From: Aliiroseovarius salicola
Lineage (GTDB): Bacteria; Pseudomonadota; Alphaproteobacteria; Rhodobacterales; Rhodobacteraceae
NCBI RefSeq assembly: GCF_027891095.1
Contig: NZ_JAQIIO010000001.1
Span: 536,501 to 600,500 of the forward strand
Reading direction: 5' to 3'
Length of the DNA: 64,000 bases
Below, in pieces: positions 53,337-63,206 of the stretch. The notes under the pieces were generated by a model. The model worked only from the letters and a program-made list of their open reading frames with translations. It made no database searches and was not told where the DNA came from. The translations under genes were made by a program, and so were the position numbers. Within the stretch, counting starts at the first letter, position 1. Every line of letters starts with the position of its first letter.

Positions 53337-54209
53337 TTACTTGCCGTAATATAGCCCGACCACATGGCGTGCTTCTGCGAAGAACAGCCAGCGGCCAATT
53401 GCAATGCCAGCAAGATGCAAGATGATCGCAAGGGCGCTTACAAAGTGCCCGGCAGGCAGGATCAGCAGCATTACCGCAGGCAGGGCGCCAATAAGTAAAA
53501 TCGCAATATTCCGCAGCTTTTGCGCATGCTTGCGGCCAACGCGGTGGATCATTTCATCCATCACGTAGTTGCGGGCGGTATGGGCGCTTTCATACATCCG
53601 CACCTTGCCGATCGCGCCAAGACCTGTGGCGCTTTCCATCGTATCAGCCCCATCTGCCTCGCGTCGATCGCCTTCGCGCCACATCCAGACCATCACTCCG
53701 ACCAGAAGCAGCAAAAGAACGCCTGCCAGCTTGGATGCCCCGGCGAAAAGTGCGCCACCGGCGATTGCGTGCAGCAGAAACATCACGGGCACAATGGGCT
53801 GATACCAACGTGGGATGGTTTTCAACTGGGCATATATCATTGATGTTGTGAACACGGTGAGCAGCGCGAAAACAGACCCTATCACACCGATTAGAGCCAT
53901 ATCGGAATCAAAGAATACACGACCAATGGCCACTGGCCCGAAAATGACCAATGTGGCCACCGCGGCAATCCCCTCACGCGACAACCAACTGGTGCGCCAT
54001 TGGCTGAACGCATAGATCGCATTCTTTTTGTTTCCGAGATGGAAGGTCGAGGCCAGCAGACCACCCGCGGCCATTGCATAGGCAAGCGCAAAAAATGCAA
54101 AGGCGGTGTTGCCAGTTACATCAGGAATGCCGAGCCCCAGAAATGCCAGCAGGCCAAAACCAAGACCCGACAGGGTGGTGAAAATGATAACACTTGGTGC
54201 GGGATGCAT
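53337..54209 (-). CDS. soeC: Membrane anchor subunit of sulfite dehydrogenase (DmsC family)
   Basis: This is a 290-residue integral membrane protein of the DmsC type, with about eight helices such as SVIIFTTLSGLGFGLLAFLG and ALIGVIGSVFALLTVFTTSM. In SoeABC it anchors the complex and passes electrons to quinone. Its start overlaps the soeB stop by one base, so the three genes are translationally coupled. The assignment to SoeC rather than DmsC rests on the partner subunit lacking a Tat signal. Confidence 0.78.
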   Translation of the reverse strand: MHPAPSVIIFTTLSGLGFGLLAFLGLGIPDVTGNTAFAFFALAYAMAAGGLLASTFHLGNKKNAIYAFSQWRTSWLSREGIAAVATLVIFGPVAIGRVFFDSDMALIGVIGSVFALLTVFTTSMIYAQLKTIPRWYQPIVPVMFLLHAIAGGALFAGASKLAGVLLLLLVGVMVWMWREGDRREADGADTMESATGLGAIGKVRMYESAHTARNYVMDEMIHRVGRKHAQKLRNIAILLIGALPAVMLLILPAGHFVSALAIILHLAGIAIGRWLFFAEARHVVGLYYGK

Positions 54210-54943
54210 CAGATACGCTCCAGAGCTTTGTCGAGCCAGCCAAGGAACCCTTTGGGTTCTTTCTCGGTCACAGGGGTCATGGCGGGGGTATCCAGCCGAT
54301 CTTTCAGGCGTGGAGGCAGGTATTTGTTCACCGGTTTGTTGCCCTGATCTGGCATCAGATCAAAGCCACCGCGTTCCTCGACCAGCTTTGAGACATCGGA
54401 GTTTGGATCGCCCAGATCACCGAAATGACGTGCACCAGAGGGGCAGGTGCGTACACAGGCCGGCACCCGGTCTTCTTCCGGGAGGTTTTCGTTATAAATC
54501 CGGTCCACGCAGAGCGTGCATTTCTTCATGACCCCCGCATCCTGATCTAGCTCGCGTGCGCCATAGGCACAGGACCACGCGCAGAGGCCGCAGCCAATGC
54601 AGCGATCCTCATCAACCAGAACAATCCCATCCTCGGCGCGCTTATAGCTCGCCCCGGTTGGGCAGACGGTCACGCAAGGCGCGTCTTCGCAATGCAGGCA
54701 GGATTTCGGGAAATGCACGGTCTGGGCCGCACCTTCTTCCGGCTGCACTTCATAACTGAAAACGCGGTTGAGGAAGGTGCCCGACGGATCCGCGCCATAA
54801 GCATCAATATCCGACAAGGGAGCGCCGTAATTCTGCGTGTTCCAGCCTTTGCAGGCGGTCACGCAACCGTGGCAGCCAACGCAAGTGTCCAGATCAATGA
54901 CCAGGCCAAGTTTTTTCTGGGTTGAGGTGGGCAAACAGGTCAT
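54209..54943 (-). CDS. soeB: Iron-sulfur subunit of sulfite dehydrogenase
   Basis: This is a 244-residue electron-transfer subunit with four cysteine clusters for 4Fe-4S centres: CVGCHGCVTACKGWN, CLHCEDAPCVTVCP, CIGCGLCAWSCAYG, and CTLCVDR with CVRTCPSGARHFG. There is no signal peptide, consistent with a cytoplasmic location. It overlaps its neighbours on both sides by one base. It carries electrons from the molybdenum subunit to the membrane anchor. Confidence 0.85.
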   Translation of the reverse strand: MTCLPTSTQKKLGLVIDLDTCVGCHGCVTACKGWNTQNYGAPLSDIDAYGADPSGTFLNRVFSYEVQPEEGAAQTVHFPKSCLHCEDAPCVTVCPTGASYKRAEDGIVLVDEDRCIGCGLCAWSCAYGARELDQDAGVMKKCTLCVDRIYNENLPEEDRVPACVRTCPSGARHFGDLGDPNSDVSKLVEERGGFDLMPDQGNKPVNKYLPPRLKDRLDTPAMTPVTEKEPKGFLGWLDKALERI

Positions 54944-57768
54944 CAGATCTTCCTCGTAACGTTACGGGGGGCTTTGCCCACAGGGGATGTGATCGGAGCG
55001 TGCGCTGGCTGAGATTCAGCAGGTTTAGGGTCTGCTTTCTTAAGCTTCACCCGCAAGTCAAACCAGGCGGCTTGCCCTGTGATAGGGTCTGAATTGGCCC
55101 ATCTCATCCCATCGCCTTTCGGCGGCTGCAACTCGTGAATGAGGTGGTTGAGCAGGAATCCTTCGGTGGCTTCTGGAGCGTCTTCATCAAGGGCCCAGGT
55201 GCCTTTGCGTTTGCCAATCGCATTCCAGGTCCAGATGGTATTTTCGTTTAGTGCCGCGTGATGGGCGACAGGTACCGTAATGGTTCCATGCACCGAACTT
55301 ACCTCGGCATAATCACCTTCTGAAAACCCGTTTGCTTCCCATATCTTAGTGGGCAAATAGAGGGAGTTTTTGCCGGTAATCTGGCGCAGCCACGCATTTT
55401 GAGTGCCCCATGAATGATACATATGCATTGGGCGTTGGGTCAGAGCATGGATTGGATATTCTTCGACATCCACATTGCTGTCCTCAAAGGGCTCATACCA
55501 GATCGGCAATGGATCCATGGTTTGATGCACCCGTTCACGCAAATGATCTGGTGGCTGAATGTCCCCATGCCCTTCGGCGGCAAGTTGGAACTTTCGCATG
55601 GGTTCTACATAAAGGTTGAACACATAGGGCGCTTCGGCATCAAAGATGCCCCGTTTGACGGCCCATTCCTGATAGCCTTTGTTCCACGGCTTATAGAAGG
55701 CGGCATCCTCGGGAATATGGTCAACCCAGAAGCCACCATTTTCGATATATCGGTCGATTTGGTCTGGATTAGGCTCTCCTCGGCCACGACCTTCGCCATC
55801 TTTGCCGCGGAATCCGGCCAGTGGGCCAACGCCCGGTCGACGTTCATGGTTCACGATGTAGTCGGCATAGTCCTCAAACTTTGCGGACCCGTCTTCGGTT
55901 ACAAAGCCGGGCAAGCCAAGTTTGGCGCCAAGCTGGATCAAAGCGGTCTGGAAGCCGCGTACATCGCGGTCTGGTTCCACCACTGGCCAACGGATCGCAT
56001 CTGCGGCGCCATCCGCTTCGCAGATCGGACGGTCGAGAAGCGAGATGCAGTCGTGGCGTTCCAGATAGGTCGTATCCGGCAGGATTAGATCCGCATAGGC
56101 CACCATCTCCGACGAATAGGCATCAGAATAGATGATGCGTGGGATCACATAGTCGCCATTGTCATCCTTATCGGTGAGCATGCGCATCACCTCGGTGGTG
56201 TTCATGGTCGAGTTCCACGCCATGTTGGCCATATACATGAACAGCGTGTCGATCTTGTAAGGGTCCCCTGCATGAGCGTTGGAGATCACCATATGCATGA
56301 GGCCATGCGCCGAAAGCGGGTTTTCCCATGTAAACGCCTTGTCGATGCGTTTAGCGTTGCCGTCATCATCCAAAAGCAGATGCTCCGGCCCCAGCGGATA
56401 TCCCAGATGCGGTCCGTCCAGCGGTTGGCCGGGTGTCACACCAGCATGGGGTTTGGGATGTGCCTCAGGTGGCCTGGGGTAGGGGGGTTTAAACCGGAAC
56501 CCGCCCGGCACTTCGACAGAACCGAGCAGGATCTGCAGCATATGCAGAGCACGACAGGTCTGGAACCCGTTCGAATGCGCCGAGATCCCGCGCATGGCAT
56601 GGAATGCAACCGGGCGACCGATCATTTTGTCGTGCTTTTGCCCTTTCCAATCGGTCCAGGGCTGGTCCAGAACAATCTCTTCTTCAAAAGCCACACGGGC
56701 GAGTTCGGCCGCGATAGACTTGATTTTGTCAGCGGATACACCCGTGCGTTCAGCGACGGCCTCGGGAGCGTATTCGTCGCTCAGATACCGTTCCGCAATA
56801 AGCTGGAAGACCGTGCGGTGGGTGACGCTGCCTTCAACCATTTGTGCCGCAAGATTGGGAGTGACGCCTGGACAATCGTAGTCCATCAGCTCGCCGTTTT
56901 CGCGTGACACCACCTGCGGTTTACCGCTGGCACCGCGAATAAACAGACCCTTTTCTGGTGAATTAGGGTCTTCATCAACGATAAACCCTGCGTTTGTGTA
57001 GCGGGCCAAGTAGGCCAGATCGACCTTCCCTGCGCGCAGGAGTTCATGCATCAGCGCCATGATGAACAGGCCATCGGTGCCTGGGGTGATCCCCACCCAC
57101 TCATCTGCAATCGCATTATATCCTGAGCGGATTGGATTTACGCCAATCACCTTTGCCCCACGTTCTTTCAGCTTACCCAAACCAATTTTGATCGGGTTGC
57201 TGTCATGGTCCTCTGCCACGCCAAATAGCATGAACAGTTTGGTGCGATCCCAATCCGGCTGACCAAACTCCCAGAACGCGCCGCCCATCGTATAGATCCC
57301 TGCGGCGGCCATATTCACGGAACAGAACCCGCCATGGGCCGCATAGTTCGGTGTGCCATAGGCCTGTGCAAACCAGGAGGTGAAGCTTTGCGATTGATCA
57401 CGCCCGGTGAAAAACGCCAGTTTGGATGGATCTTCCTCGCGCAAGGGGGCAAGCCAACCCGCAGCGATCTCCAATGCCTCATCCCAACTGATTTCCTCAA
57501 ACTTGCCTGAGCCACGTTCGCCCACCCGCTTTAGCGGTGCGCGCAGGCGTGAGGGGGCGTAATGCTGCATAATGCCCGAAGAACCCTTGCCGCAAAGAAC
57601 CCCTTTGTTCACAGGGTGGTCCCGGTTGCCCTCGATATAGGCCACCTGCCCGTCTTTCATATGCACGTTAATGCCACATCGACAGGCGCACATGTAACAA
57701 GTCGTTTTGCGCACCTCGTCTGAAACCGATGGGGATGTATCTATCTGGAGGTTTTCAGGTTTGGGCAT
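54943..57768 (-). CDS. soeA: Molybdopterin subunit of cytoplasmic sulfite dehydrogenase (SoeA-like)
   Basis: This is a 941-residue molybdopterin oxidoreductase of the DMSO-reductase superfamily. The N terminus has a 4Fe-4S motif CYMCACRCGINVHM with a fourth Cys at GVLCGKGSSG, then FTGRDQSQSFTSWFAQAYG and GGFCSVNMAAAG. The start at 57768 has AGGA upstream and gives no Tat (RR) signal, unlike DmsA or periplasmic enzymes, matching SoeA, which oxidises sulfite in the cytoplasm. In Roseobacters this removes sulfite released from taurine or other sulfonates. Polysulfide or tetrathionate reductase-like functions remain possible. Confidence 0.75.
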   Translation of the reverse strand: MPKPENLQIDTSPSVSDEVRKTTCYMCACRCGINVHMKDGQVAYIEGNRDHPVNKGVLCGKGSSGIMQHYAPSRLRAPLKRVGERGSGKFEEISWDEALEIAAGWLAPLREEDPSKLAFFTGRDQSQSFTSWFAQAYGTPNYAAHGGFCSVNMAAAGIYTMGGAFWEFGQPDWDRTKLFMLFGVAEDHDSNPIKIGLGKLKERGAKVIGVNPIRSGYNAIADEWVGITPGTDGLFIMALMHELLRAGKVDLAYLARYTNAGFIVDEDPNSPEKGLFIRGASGKPQVVSRENGELMDYDCPGVTPNLAAQMVEGSVTHRTVFQLIAERYLSDEYAPEAVAERTGVSADKIKSIAAELARVAFEEEIVLDQPWTDWKGQKHDKMIGRPVAFHAMRGISAHSNGFQTCRALHMLQILLGSVEVPGGFRFKPPYPRPPEAHPKPHAGVTPGQPLDGPHLGYPLGPEHLLLDDDGNAKRIDKAFTWENPLSAHGLMHMVISNAHAGDPYKIDTLFMYMANMAWNSTMNTTEVMRMLTDKDDNGDYVIPRIIYSDAYSSEMVAYADLILPDTTYLERHDCISLLDRPICEADGAADAIRWPVVEPDRDVRGFQTALIQLGAKLGLPGFVTEDGSAKFEDYADYIVNHERRPGVGPLAGFRGKDGEGRGRGEPNPDQIDRYIENGGFWVDHIPEDAAFYKPWNKGYQEWAVKRGIFDAEAPYVFNLYVEPMRKFQLAAEGHGDIQPPDHLRERVHQTMDPLPIWYEPFEDSNVDVEEYPIHALTQRPMHMYHSWGTQNAWLRQITGKNSLYLPTKIWEANGFSEGDYAEVSSVHGTITVPVAHHAALNENTIWTWNAIGKRKGTWALDEDAPEATEGFLLNHLIHELQPPKGDGMRWANSDPITGQAAWFDLRVKLKKADPKPAESQPAHAPITSPVGKAPRNVTRKI

Positions 57769-58129
57769 TTTGTCCTGTCGCTGGCTTATTTGTGTGGTTG
57801 GGCAGCAGTGTGCCCGGGTCGGGCAGACTTGGCGCGTGTTCACTGTTCAATTAATCGAACTAGAACCCAATCAGTCTGCGAGGATCCAGTGTAGGGCCAG
57901 TTAAGTCGGGAGATAGGTCCAGATATCCCAGAATGCCGAGATCGGGCGAATTGAGTGCCTGTTGTTAAAAAACCAACCATGTCACTCCCTCAATGTCATG
58001 TGGAAAATATTCCTGCTTTGAGAAGCCATTATGGAAGCATCGTCTTTTCAAGGTCAAGTATTCTTCATTTCTATGGAATTTCTTCCAAAGTGCGGCGCAA
58101 AACGGGCCATCGAACCCGGAGAAAAGCGC
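57769..58129. other. Non-coding gap between soeA and cysG
   Basis: This 361-base divergent gap must hold the promoters of the soe operon and of the siroheme gene. I see AT-rich stretches near 57842-57862 and 57965-58090, including a short palindrome GGAAAATATTCC, but no convincing promoter, tRNA or small gene. In-frame ATG codons upstream of 58130 extend the cysG frame but do not match the family. Confidence 0.5.
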
Positions 58130-59191
58130 ATGGACCACCTGCCGATATTTCTAGATGTGAAAAACCGAACCATCCTCGTTGATGGCGGCGGCACCTGTGC
58201 CGCGCGACGTGCGGAGCGCGCATTGTCGGCAGGCGCGAAGGTCCGACTGTATGATCCGGCACCAGAAAGTGAGGTTCTGGCGTTGATCGGTCGCGGAAAT
58301 TTCACCCATGTCCCACGTCGTCCAGAGGCAATCGATTTCAAAGGTGTTGTCGTCGCATACGGTGCATCTGAAGACCCGGTGCGTGATACGCGACTGCACA
58401 AATGGGCCAAAGCCGCCGGAGCACTGGTCAATGTGGCTGATGTCAAACCGCTATGTGATTTCATCACCCCATCAGTGGTCGAGCGCGATGCAATCACCGT
58501 GGCAATATCTACGGGTGGCACTGCGCCCGTGATCGGACGGATCCTGCGGGCGCGGATCGAGGCGATGCTGTCGCCGGGGTATGGCAAACTGGCCCGTTTC
58601 CTTTCAGGTTTTCGCACAGCCATTGAAACGCATATTCCGTCCGGCCGGGCGCGTCGACGGTTCTGGGAAAATATGATTGACGGCCCTGTCGCTGACAGCT
58701 TTCTCGCGGGGGACAGCAAGACGGCTGAACAGCTGATCCATTCTGGTCTTGGGGCCGAGGGTAGCGCGGCAGGTGGCGTAACTATCATTGGCGTTGGATC
58801 GGGAGAGGCCGACCTGATCAGTTTCCGAGCGCTGAATGCGATGCAGCGTGCGGATATGATTCTGCATAACCTTTCGGCGTCGGATGAATTGCTGGCGCTG
58901 ACGCGCCGTGATGCAGAGCGTGTATTTGTGGGATCGAATCCAGACAAAATAGCGTTGAACGGTGCTCGGGGTGGGCGTCGGGTAATCTGGTTGGTCGACG
59001 GTGCGGGCCAGGGGGATCAGCGGGTCGAAAATGCCCAAGAGCAACTGTGCCGGGCAGGGGTTTCTGTTCAGATTATTCCAGGCATCCAGACACACGACCA
59101 AATGCAAGGCGCCGGAGGTAACGTCGTGACGCTGCGGCCCGCAAGCGGCCCAACCCATTCCCTAAGTTTGTCCCCGAAAAGCGCAGTTTGA
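58130..59191 (+). CDS. cysG: Siroheme synthase with truncated methyltransferase domain
   Basis: The N-terminal half is the precorrin-2 dehydrogenase/sirohydrochlorin ferrochelatase module: MDHLPIFLDVKNRTILVDGG, the NAD loop GGGTCAARRAERAL, and ITVAISTGGTAPVIGRILRARIE. From about residue 215 it begins like uroporphyrinogen methyltransferase (VTIIGVGSGEADLISFRALNAMQ, with DRLV replaced by NLSA), but the GxGPGDP loop is altered, the KGGDPFIFGRG motif is absent, and the domain ends after about 139 residues instead of about 240. The methylation step may therefore need another enzyme. The start has GGAG upstream. Confidence 0.82.
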   Translation: MDHLPIFLDVKNRTILVDGGGTCAARRAERALSAGAKVRLYDPAPESEVLALIGRGNFTHVPRRPEAIDFKGVVVAYGASEDPVRDTRLHKWAKAAGALVNVADVKPLCDFITPSVVERDAITVAISTGGTAPVIGRILRARIEAMLSPGYGKLARFLSGFRTAIETHIPSGRARRRFWENMIDGPVADSFLAGDSKTAEQLIHSGLGAEGSAAGGVTIIGVGSGEADLISFRALNAMQRADMILHNLSASDELLALTRRDAERVFVGSNPDKIALNGARGGRRVIWLVDGAGQGDQRVENAQEQLCRAGVSVQIIPGIQTHDQMQGAGGNVVTLRPASGPTHSLSLSPKSAV

Positions 59192-59227
59192 CTTGCCAAC
59201 AAATAGGCCGGGGCATAGCGTCGCCAC

Positions 59228-60145
59228 ATGGATTACGATACGCTGATTGACGCCGAAACCTGGGCCTTCATTCGCAAGACTGAGGACTATTATCCTCCCA
59301 ACGCGATTGGGATGAGCATTGCCGATCAACGTGCGATTTACGACAAGATGTGCCGCGCCTTTTTTGAAGGGTATCCCGAAGGAGTAAGTGCGCGGGATGA
59401 AACGGCGGACGGCGTCCCGATCCGTATTTATGAAAGCGGTACACCTGACGGAACGGTCATCTATATCCATGGTGGTGGATTTGTCGTCGGTGGGCTGGAC
59501 AGCCATGATGATGTCTGTGCCGAGATTTGTGATCGCACTGGATTACGTGTGGTCTCGGTTGATTATCGCCTTTGCCCCGAACATGCGCACCCGGCATCAT
59601 TTGATGATCCTTGGAGAGTTGCGCAATATGTGGCTCTAACCTGGCCCGGAGTGACGCTTTTGGTGGGAGATAGTGCCGGAGGGAACCTTTGTGCCGCAGT
59701 GGCCCACCGGGCTCGTGGCGAGCTGGTGTTCGCTGGGCAGGTTTTGATCTATCCGGGGCTGGGCGGTGATATGACCAAGGGTTCGTATCTGGCCCACGCA
59801 CATGCGCCAATGCTCACATTGGACGACGTCAAGTTTTACTCAGAGCTTCGCTTTGGCATGCCGCACCCCCCATTAGATCCGTTGGCAGCACCGCTCGCTG
59901 ATACAAATTTCGCCAATCTTCCGCCTACGGTGATCTTCTCGGCGCAATGTGACCCTCTTAGTGATGATGGGCGCGACTATCGCGATCGCATTCTAAAAGC
60001 AGGCGGGCAGGCCTATTGGCATGAGGAGCCGGGTTTGGTTCATGGCTATCTTCGCGCGCGCAGCACTGTGGGGCGGGCACAGGCCAGTTTTGAGCGCATC
60101 CTCAGTGCAATTTCCGCATTGGCCAAAGGAATTTGGCCCTTCTGA
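59228..60145 (+). CDS. Alpha/beta hydrolase, hormone-sensitive-lipase family
   Basis: This is a 305-residue esterase of the HSL family: oxyanion motif YIHGGGFVVGGLDSHDD, the strand VVSVDYRLCPEHAHPASFDD, and the nucleophile elbow LLVGDSAGGNLCAAVA. The catalytic aspartate is probably in SAQCDPLSDDG and the histidine in PGLVHGYLRAR. The substrate is unknown. Its 3' end overlaps the start of the Kdo-transferase-like gene by 13 bases, so the genes are probably co-transcribed. Confidence 0.87.
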   Translation: MDYDTLIDAETWAFIRKTEDYYPPNAIGMSIADQRAIYDKMCRAFFEGYPEGVSARDETADGVPIRIYESGTPDGTVIYIHGGGFVVGGLDSHDDVCAEICDRTGLRVVSVDYRLCPEHAHPASFDDPWRVAQYVALTWPGVTLLVGDSAGGNLCAAVAHRARGELVFAGQVLIYPGLGGDMTKGSYLAHAHAPMLTLDDVKFYSELRFGMPHPPLDPLAAPLADTNFANLPPTVIFSAQCDPLSDDGRDYRDRILKAGGQAYWHEEPGLVHGYLRARSTVGRAQASFERILSAISALAKGIWPF

Positions 60146-61479
60146 CCTTTCCCCTGCGCGTACTGTCGCCTAAATTGGCAGCAAGATCCCGAGAGGTCAG
60201 GGCAAAAAGAGCAGAAGGTCACGGTATGTTGCCACCCGGCGTATATGTGCACCAGCTGGTGCATCGGTTGAAAGCCCGCAAGGCGCATCTGCGCCCTGAA
60301 CCGCAAAAATCGCCGCGTCCGGAAGGTGGTCCCTTGATTTGGTGCCATGTGGGCACGCTTGGGGATCTTCATGCTTTGGAAGATTTCATACGCCAACTGA
60401 TCCGCACCCGGGATGATTTGTGTTTTCTGATCACCCGACCAGATGATTGCTCTGCCAGTCCGCCCGCAGAAGACCTGAAAGACTTCGTCCTTCCCACACC
60501 GCTTCCTCGTGACAATACCAAATCCGTAGTGGAATTTCTTGATCACTGGCGCCCGGATTTGTTGTTGTGGATGGAACAAAAATTTGAAGTCACGCTTTTG
60601 GCTGAAACGCATCGACGAGCAATTCCGGCAATCTGGATCAATGCCCGTTCACCACTTCTGGGGCAGCCCCCGCTGACATGGTTGCGCAGCACTGCACGCG
60701 CCCTTGCGTCGGGATTTGACACTCTTCTGGCTGAAAACGAGACTTGTGCAGCCGCCTTGTCACGCCTTGGTGTGCCGTCGGGCAAGCTGAAAGTGGCGGG
60801 TGTGTTGCAAAAGCAGACGCAGCCGCCAAGTTGCAATATGGCGGAACGCGATGATGTGGCCAATATCTTGGCGGGCCGTCCAGTCTGGCTGGCGCTGGGA
60901 GTGTCATCTGAAGAAGATTTGCAGGTGGTGTCAGCCCATCGACACGTGATGCGAAAGTCGCACCGTCTGCTTTTGGTGCTGGTCCCGGATGAGTGTGAGC
61001 GGGCCCCTGATCTCGCCAAGGCGCTCGAGCGGGACGGCTGGGTGGTTGGATTGCGCTCTGAAGGCGCAGATCCCACTGCGGATATACATATCTATATCGC
61101 CGATCTGCCGCAGGAAGAGGGGTTGTGGATGCATCTTTCCCCAATCACTTTGATCGGGCATACGATGTCAGGCGGGATGTGCATGTCGCCCAATATTGCT
61201 GCATCTCTCGGGTCGGTGGTTCTATATGGGTCCAGGCTTGATCAACACGCTGCGGCGTTTGCGCGTCTTGATGCTGCGGGCGCTGCCGTTCAGGTCAAGG
61301 ATGAGGCTGCGCTTGCAGCCAAGATCGAATATCTGTTGCAGCCGGAACACGCGGCTGAAATCGCCATGGCGGCCTGGGAAATTACCACCAGCGGTGCTGA
61401 GCTGTCATCATTGGTGGAAGATCTGGTTCTGACCGCATTGGATGACCAAAAAGATGCGCAGACGGAGCAAAAGGGTTGA
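60133..61479 (+). CDS. Divergent 3-deoxy-manno-octulosonate transferase-like protein
   Basis: This is a 448-residue protein whose overall plan matches WaaA, the Kdo transferase that acts on lipid A precursors: a short N-terminal region, [20 protein letters not shown] where WaaA has its HAxSVGE motif, LAALSRLG-type [20 protein letters not shown], and [20 protein letters not shown] in place of GGHNPLEPA. The usual catalytic glutamate is replaced by aspartate and the HNP motif is changed. The TTG start at 60133 is uncertain. It is followed directly by lpxK, supporting a lipid A context. Confidence 0.72.
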   Translation: MALLTFPLRVLSPKLAARSREVRAKRAEGHGMLPPGVYVHQLVHRLKARKAHLRPEPQKSPRPEGGPLIWCHVGTLGDLHALEDFIRQLIRTRDDLCFLITRPDDCSASPPAEDLKDFVLPTPLPRDNTKSVVEFLDHWRPDLLLWMEQKFEVTLLAETHRRAIPAIWINARSPLLGQPPLTWLRSTARALASGFDTLLAENETCAAALSRLGVPSGKLKVAGVLQKQTQPPSCNMAERDDVANILAGRPVWLALGVSSEEDLQVVSAHRHVMRKSHRLLLVLVPDECERAPDLAKALERDGWVVGLRSEGADPTADIHIYIADLPQEEGLWMHLSPITLIGHTMSGGMCMSPNIAASLGSVVLYGSRLDQHAAAFARLDAAGAAVQVKDEAALAAKIEYLLQPEHAAEIAMAAWEITTSGAELSSLVEDLVLTALDDQKDAQTEQKG

Positions 61480-61480
61480 A

Positions 61481-62473
61481 ATGAAAACACCTTCTTTCTG
61501 GTTCACGTCACCTGATCGCCGGAACTGGCGTTCCTATTTGCTCGCACCTCTTGGCTGGCTTTATGGGCGCGCCACCGCGCGACGCGTCGCGAAATCAGGG
61601 TTTCGTTCAGAAGTGCCGGTGATTTGCATTGGGAATATCAATGCGGGTGGTACAGGAAAAACGCCGACCACAATTGCCCTGGCTCAATATCTCGCCTCTC
61701 GCGGCAATGAGGTTCATGTTGTGTCTCGGGGCTATAGCGGTGCTCTTGAGGGGCCAATACAGGTCGAAGAACGCACACATTCCGCTGAGGATGTTGGGGA
61801 TGAGCCATTGCTCCTGGCCGCTTTTGTCCCGACTTGGATCGCGAAGAACCGTGTTGATGGCGTGAAGGCCGCTGGCGCTGCTGGGGCGGATGTGATCCTG
61901 ATGGATGATGGGTTTCAGAACCCAGCCGTTGAGAAAGACCTTTCGATTGTCGTGGTGGATGCGGTGAAAGGATTTGGCAATGCCCGATGCATCCCCGCAG
62001 GCCCTCTGCGTGAGCCGGTTTCTGAGGGATTGAAGCGAGCAGACCTGCTGCTTTCAATTGGGCCGGACGGGGCGCAGAAACGATTTGTTTCGACCTGGGG
62101 GCAGGTCATCACCGTGCCACACATGACTGCGCGGCTGGAGCCCCTGAAGATGGGTATGGATTTTGCCGATATGAATGTTCTGGCCTTTGCGGGCATTGGC
62201 CATCCGGACAAGTTTTTTGCCACTCTCAGGGGGATGGGTGCCAATCTGTTACGCGCAGAGGCTTTGGCAGATCACCAACCTCTGACCGAGGCATTGATGA
62301 AGCGGCTGGAAATCGAAGCGGCCGCGCTGGGCGCCCAGCTTGTGACTACGGAAAAGGATGCAGTGCGCTTGCCGCAGTCGTTTCGCAGCAAAGTGCTGAC
62401 AGTGCCCGTGCGGCTCGAGCTTGAGAACTGGACACCACTAGAGGTCGCATTCACCGATCTTGGGCTGAAATAG
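61481..62473 (+). CDS. lpxK: Tetraacyldisaccharide 4'-kinase LpxK
   Basis: LpxK phosphorylates the 4' position of the lipid A disaccharide at the inner membrane. The 330-residue protein starts at [20 protein letters not shown]. It has the Walker A-like [35 protein letters not shown], and the DGFQNP motif ([15 protein letters not shown]) with the catalytic aspartate pair, then [19 protein letters not shown]. One base separates its ATG from the upstream stop, so it is coupled to the Kdo-transferase-like gene. Confidence 0.95.
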   Translation: MKTPSFWFTSPDRRNWRSYLLAPLGWLYGRATARRVAKSGFRSEVPVICIGNINAGGTGKTPTTIALAQYLASRGNEVHVVSRGYSGALEGPIQVEERTHSAEDVGDEPLLLAAFVPTWIAKNRVDGVKAAGAAGADVILMDDGFQNPAVEKDLSIVVVDAVKGFGNARCIPAGPLREPVSEGLKRADLLLSIGPDGAQKRFVSTWGQVITVPHMTARLEPLKMGMDFADMNVLAFAGIGHPDKFFATLRGMGANLLRAEALADHQPLTEALMKRLEIEAAALGAQLVTTEKDAVRLPQSFRSKVLTVPVRLELENWTPLEVAFTDLGLK

Positions 62474-62500
62474 GAACTGTTTTCCACGGATCAGAGACAA

Positions 62501-62530
62501 AAAAAGCGCACCCTGCCGAGTGCGCTTTTT
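62501..62530. terminator. Bidirectional terminator between lpxK and the dsbA-like gene
   Basis: AAAAAGCGCAC (62501-62511) pairs with GTGCGCTTTTT (62520-62530) around an eight-base loop. The A and T runs flank the stem on both strands, so it can serve both convergent genes. Confidence 0.85.
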
Positions 62531-62546
62531 GAGGTGATCAAAAGCC

Positions 62547-63200
62547 TTATTCGCCCAGCTTGCTGTCAATTGCCGCTGAAAAATCGTCATAGGACATGTT
62601 TGAGTATTTCTCACCGCCGATCATGAAGGTGGGCGTTGACCGGATTTCGTCTGCCGTGGCGTTTTGCTGATAGGCAGCAACAAGGCTCTGGGCAAAGGTC
62701 TCATCAGTCATACAGGTGTCCATTTCCTCATTGCTCATCCCGGCGGTGCGGCCGATCTTGCGCAGATTTTCGAGGATGAGTGTAGGGTCGCCTTCGCCAA
62801 CCCATTCTTTCTGACCGGTATAGATCAAGTCGTTGATGCCAAAGTAGCGGGCGTCGCCACCACAGCGCGCGATCATGCCGGCCCAAAGGCCATACCGGTC
62901 AAAATAAACTTCGCGGTGAATGAATTTCACCTTGCCGGTATCGATGTAATCTTTCTTCAGCTGCTTAAAGCTGTCCCGATGCCAATTGGCACAATGCGGA
63001 CAAGTGTAAGACGCGTATTCGATCACAGTGACCGGGGCGTTCTCGTCACCCAGCACCATGTCCTTCGCGGGCACAACGTCCGCATCTTGCGCCACGGCCA
63101 TCGAAACGCCTGGCAGAGAAGTTTGGGTTTGGGTCATGACATAAGCCCCGCCCGCAATGGCGATAGCGGCAGCAGCGATCATGGGAATAAAACGGTTCAT
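62547..63200 (-). CDS. DsbA-family thiol:disulfide oxidoreductase
   Basis: This is a 217-residue exported thioredoxin-fold protein. The N terminus is a signal or anchor segment (MIAAAAIAIAGGAYVMTQ). The active site is CPHC in VIEYASYTCPHCANWH, and TPTFMIGGEKYSN carries the cis-proline loop. Two more cysteines (MIARCGG, MDTCMTDE) may form a structural disulfide. It probably introduces or shuffles disulfides in periplasmic proteins. It lies six bases after the dciA stop, so the two genes are likely one transcript. Confidence 0.9.
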   Translation of the reverse strand: MNRFIPMIAAAAIAIAGGAYVMTQTQTSLPGVSMAVAQDADVVPAKDMVLGDENAPVTVIEYASYTCPHCANWHRDSFKQLKKDYIDTGKVKFIHREVYFDRYGLWAGMIARCGGDARYFGINDLIYTGQKEWVGEGDPTLILENLRKIGRTAGMSNEEMDTCMTDETFAQSLVAAYQQNATADEIRSTPTFMIGGEKYSNMSYDDFSAAIDSKLGE

Positions 63201-63206
63201 TAGGTC

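Noticed and set aside
57769-57843. N-terminal extension of soeA with several cysteines
   Set aside because: It has no ribosome site and no twin-arginine signal; the start at 57768 has AGGA at proper spacing.
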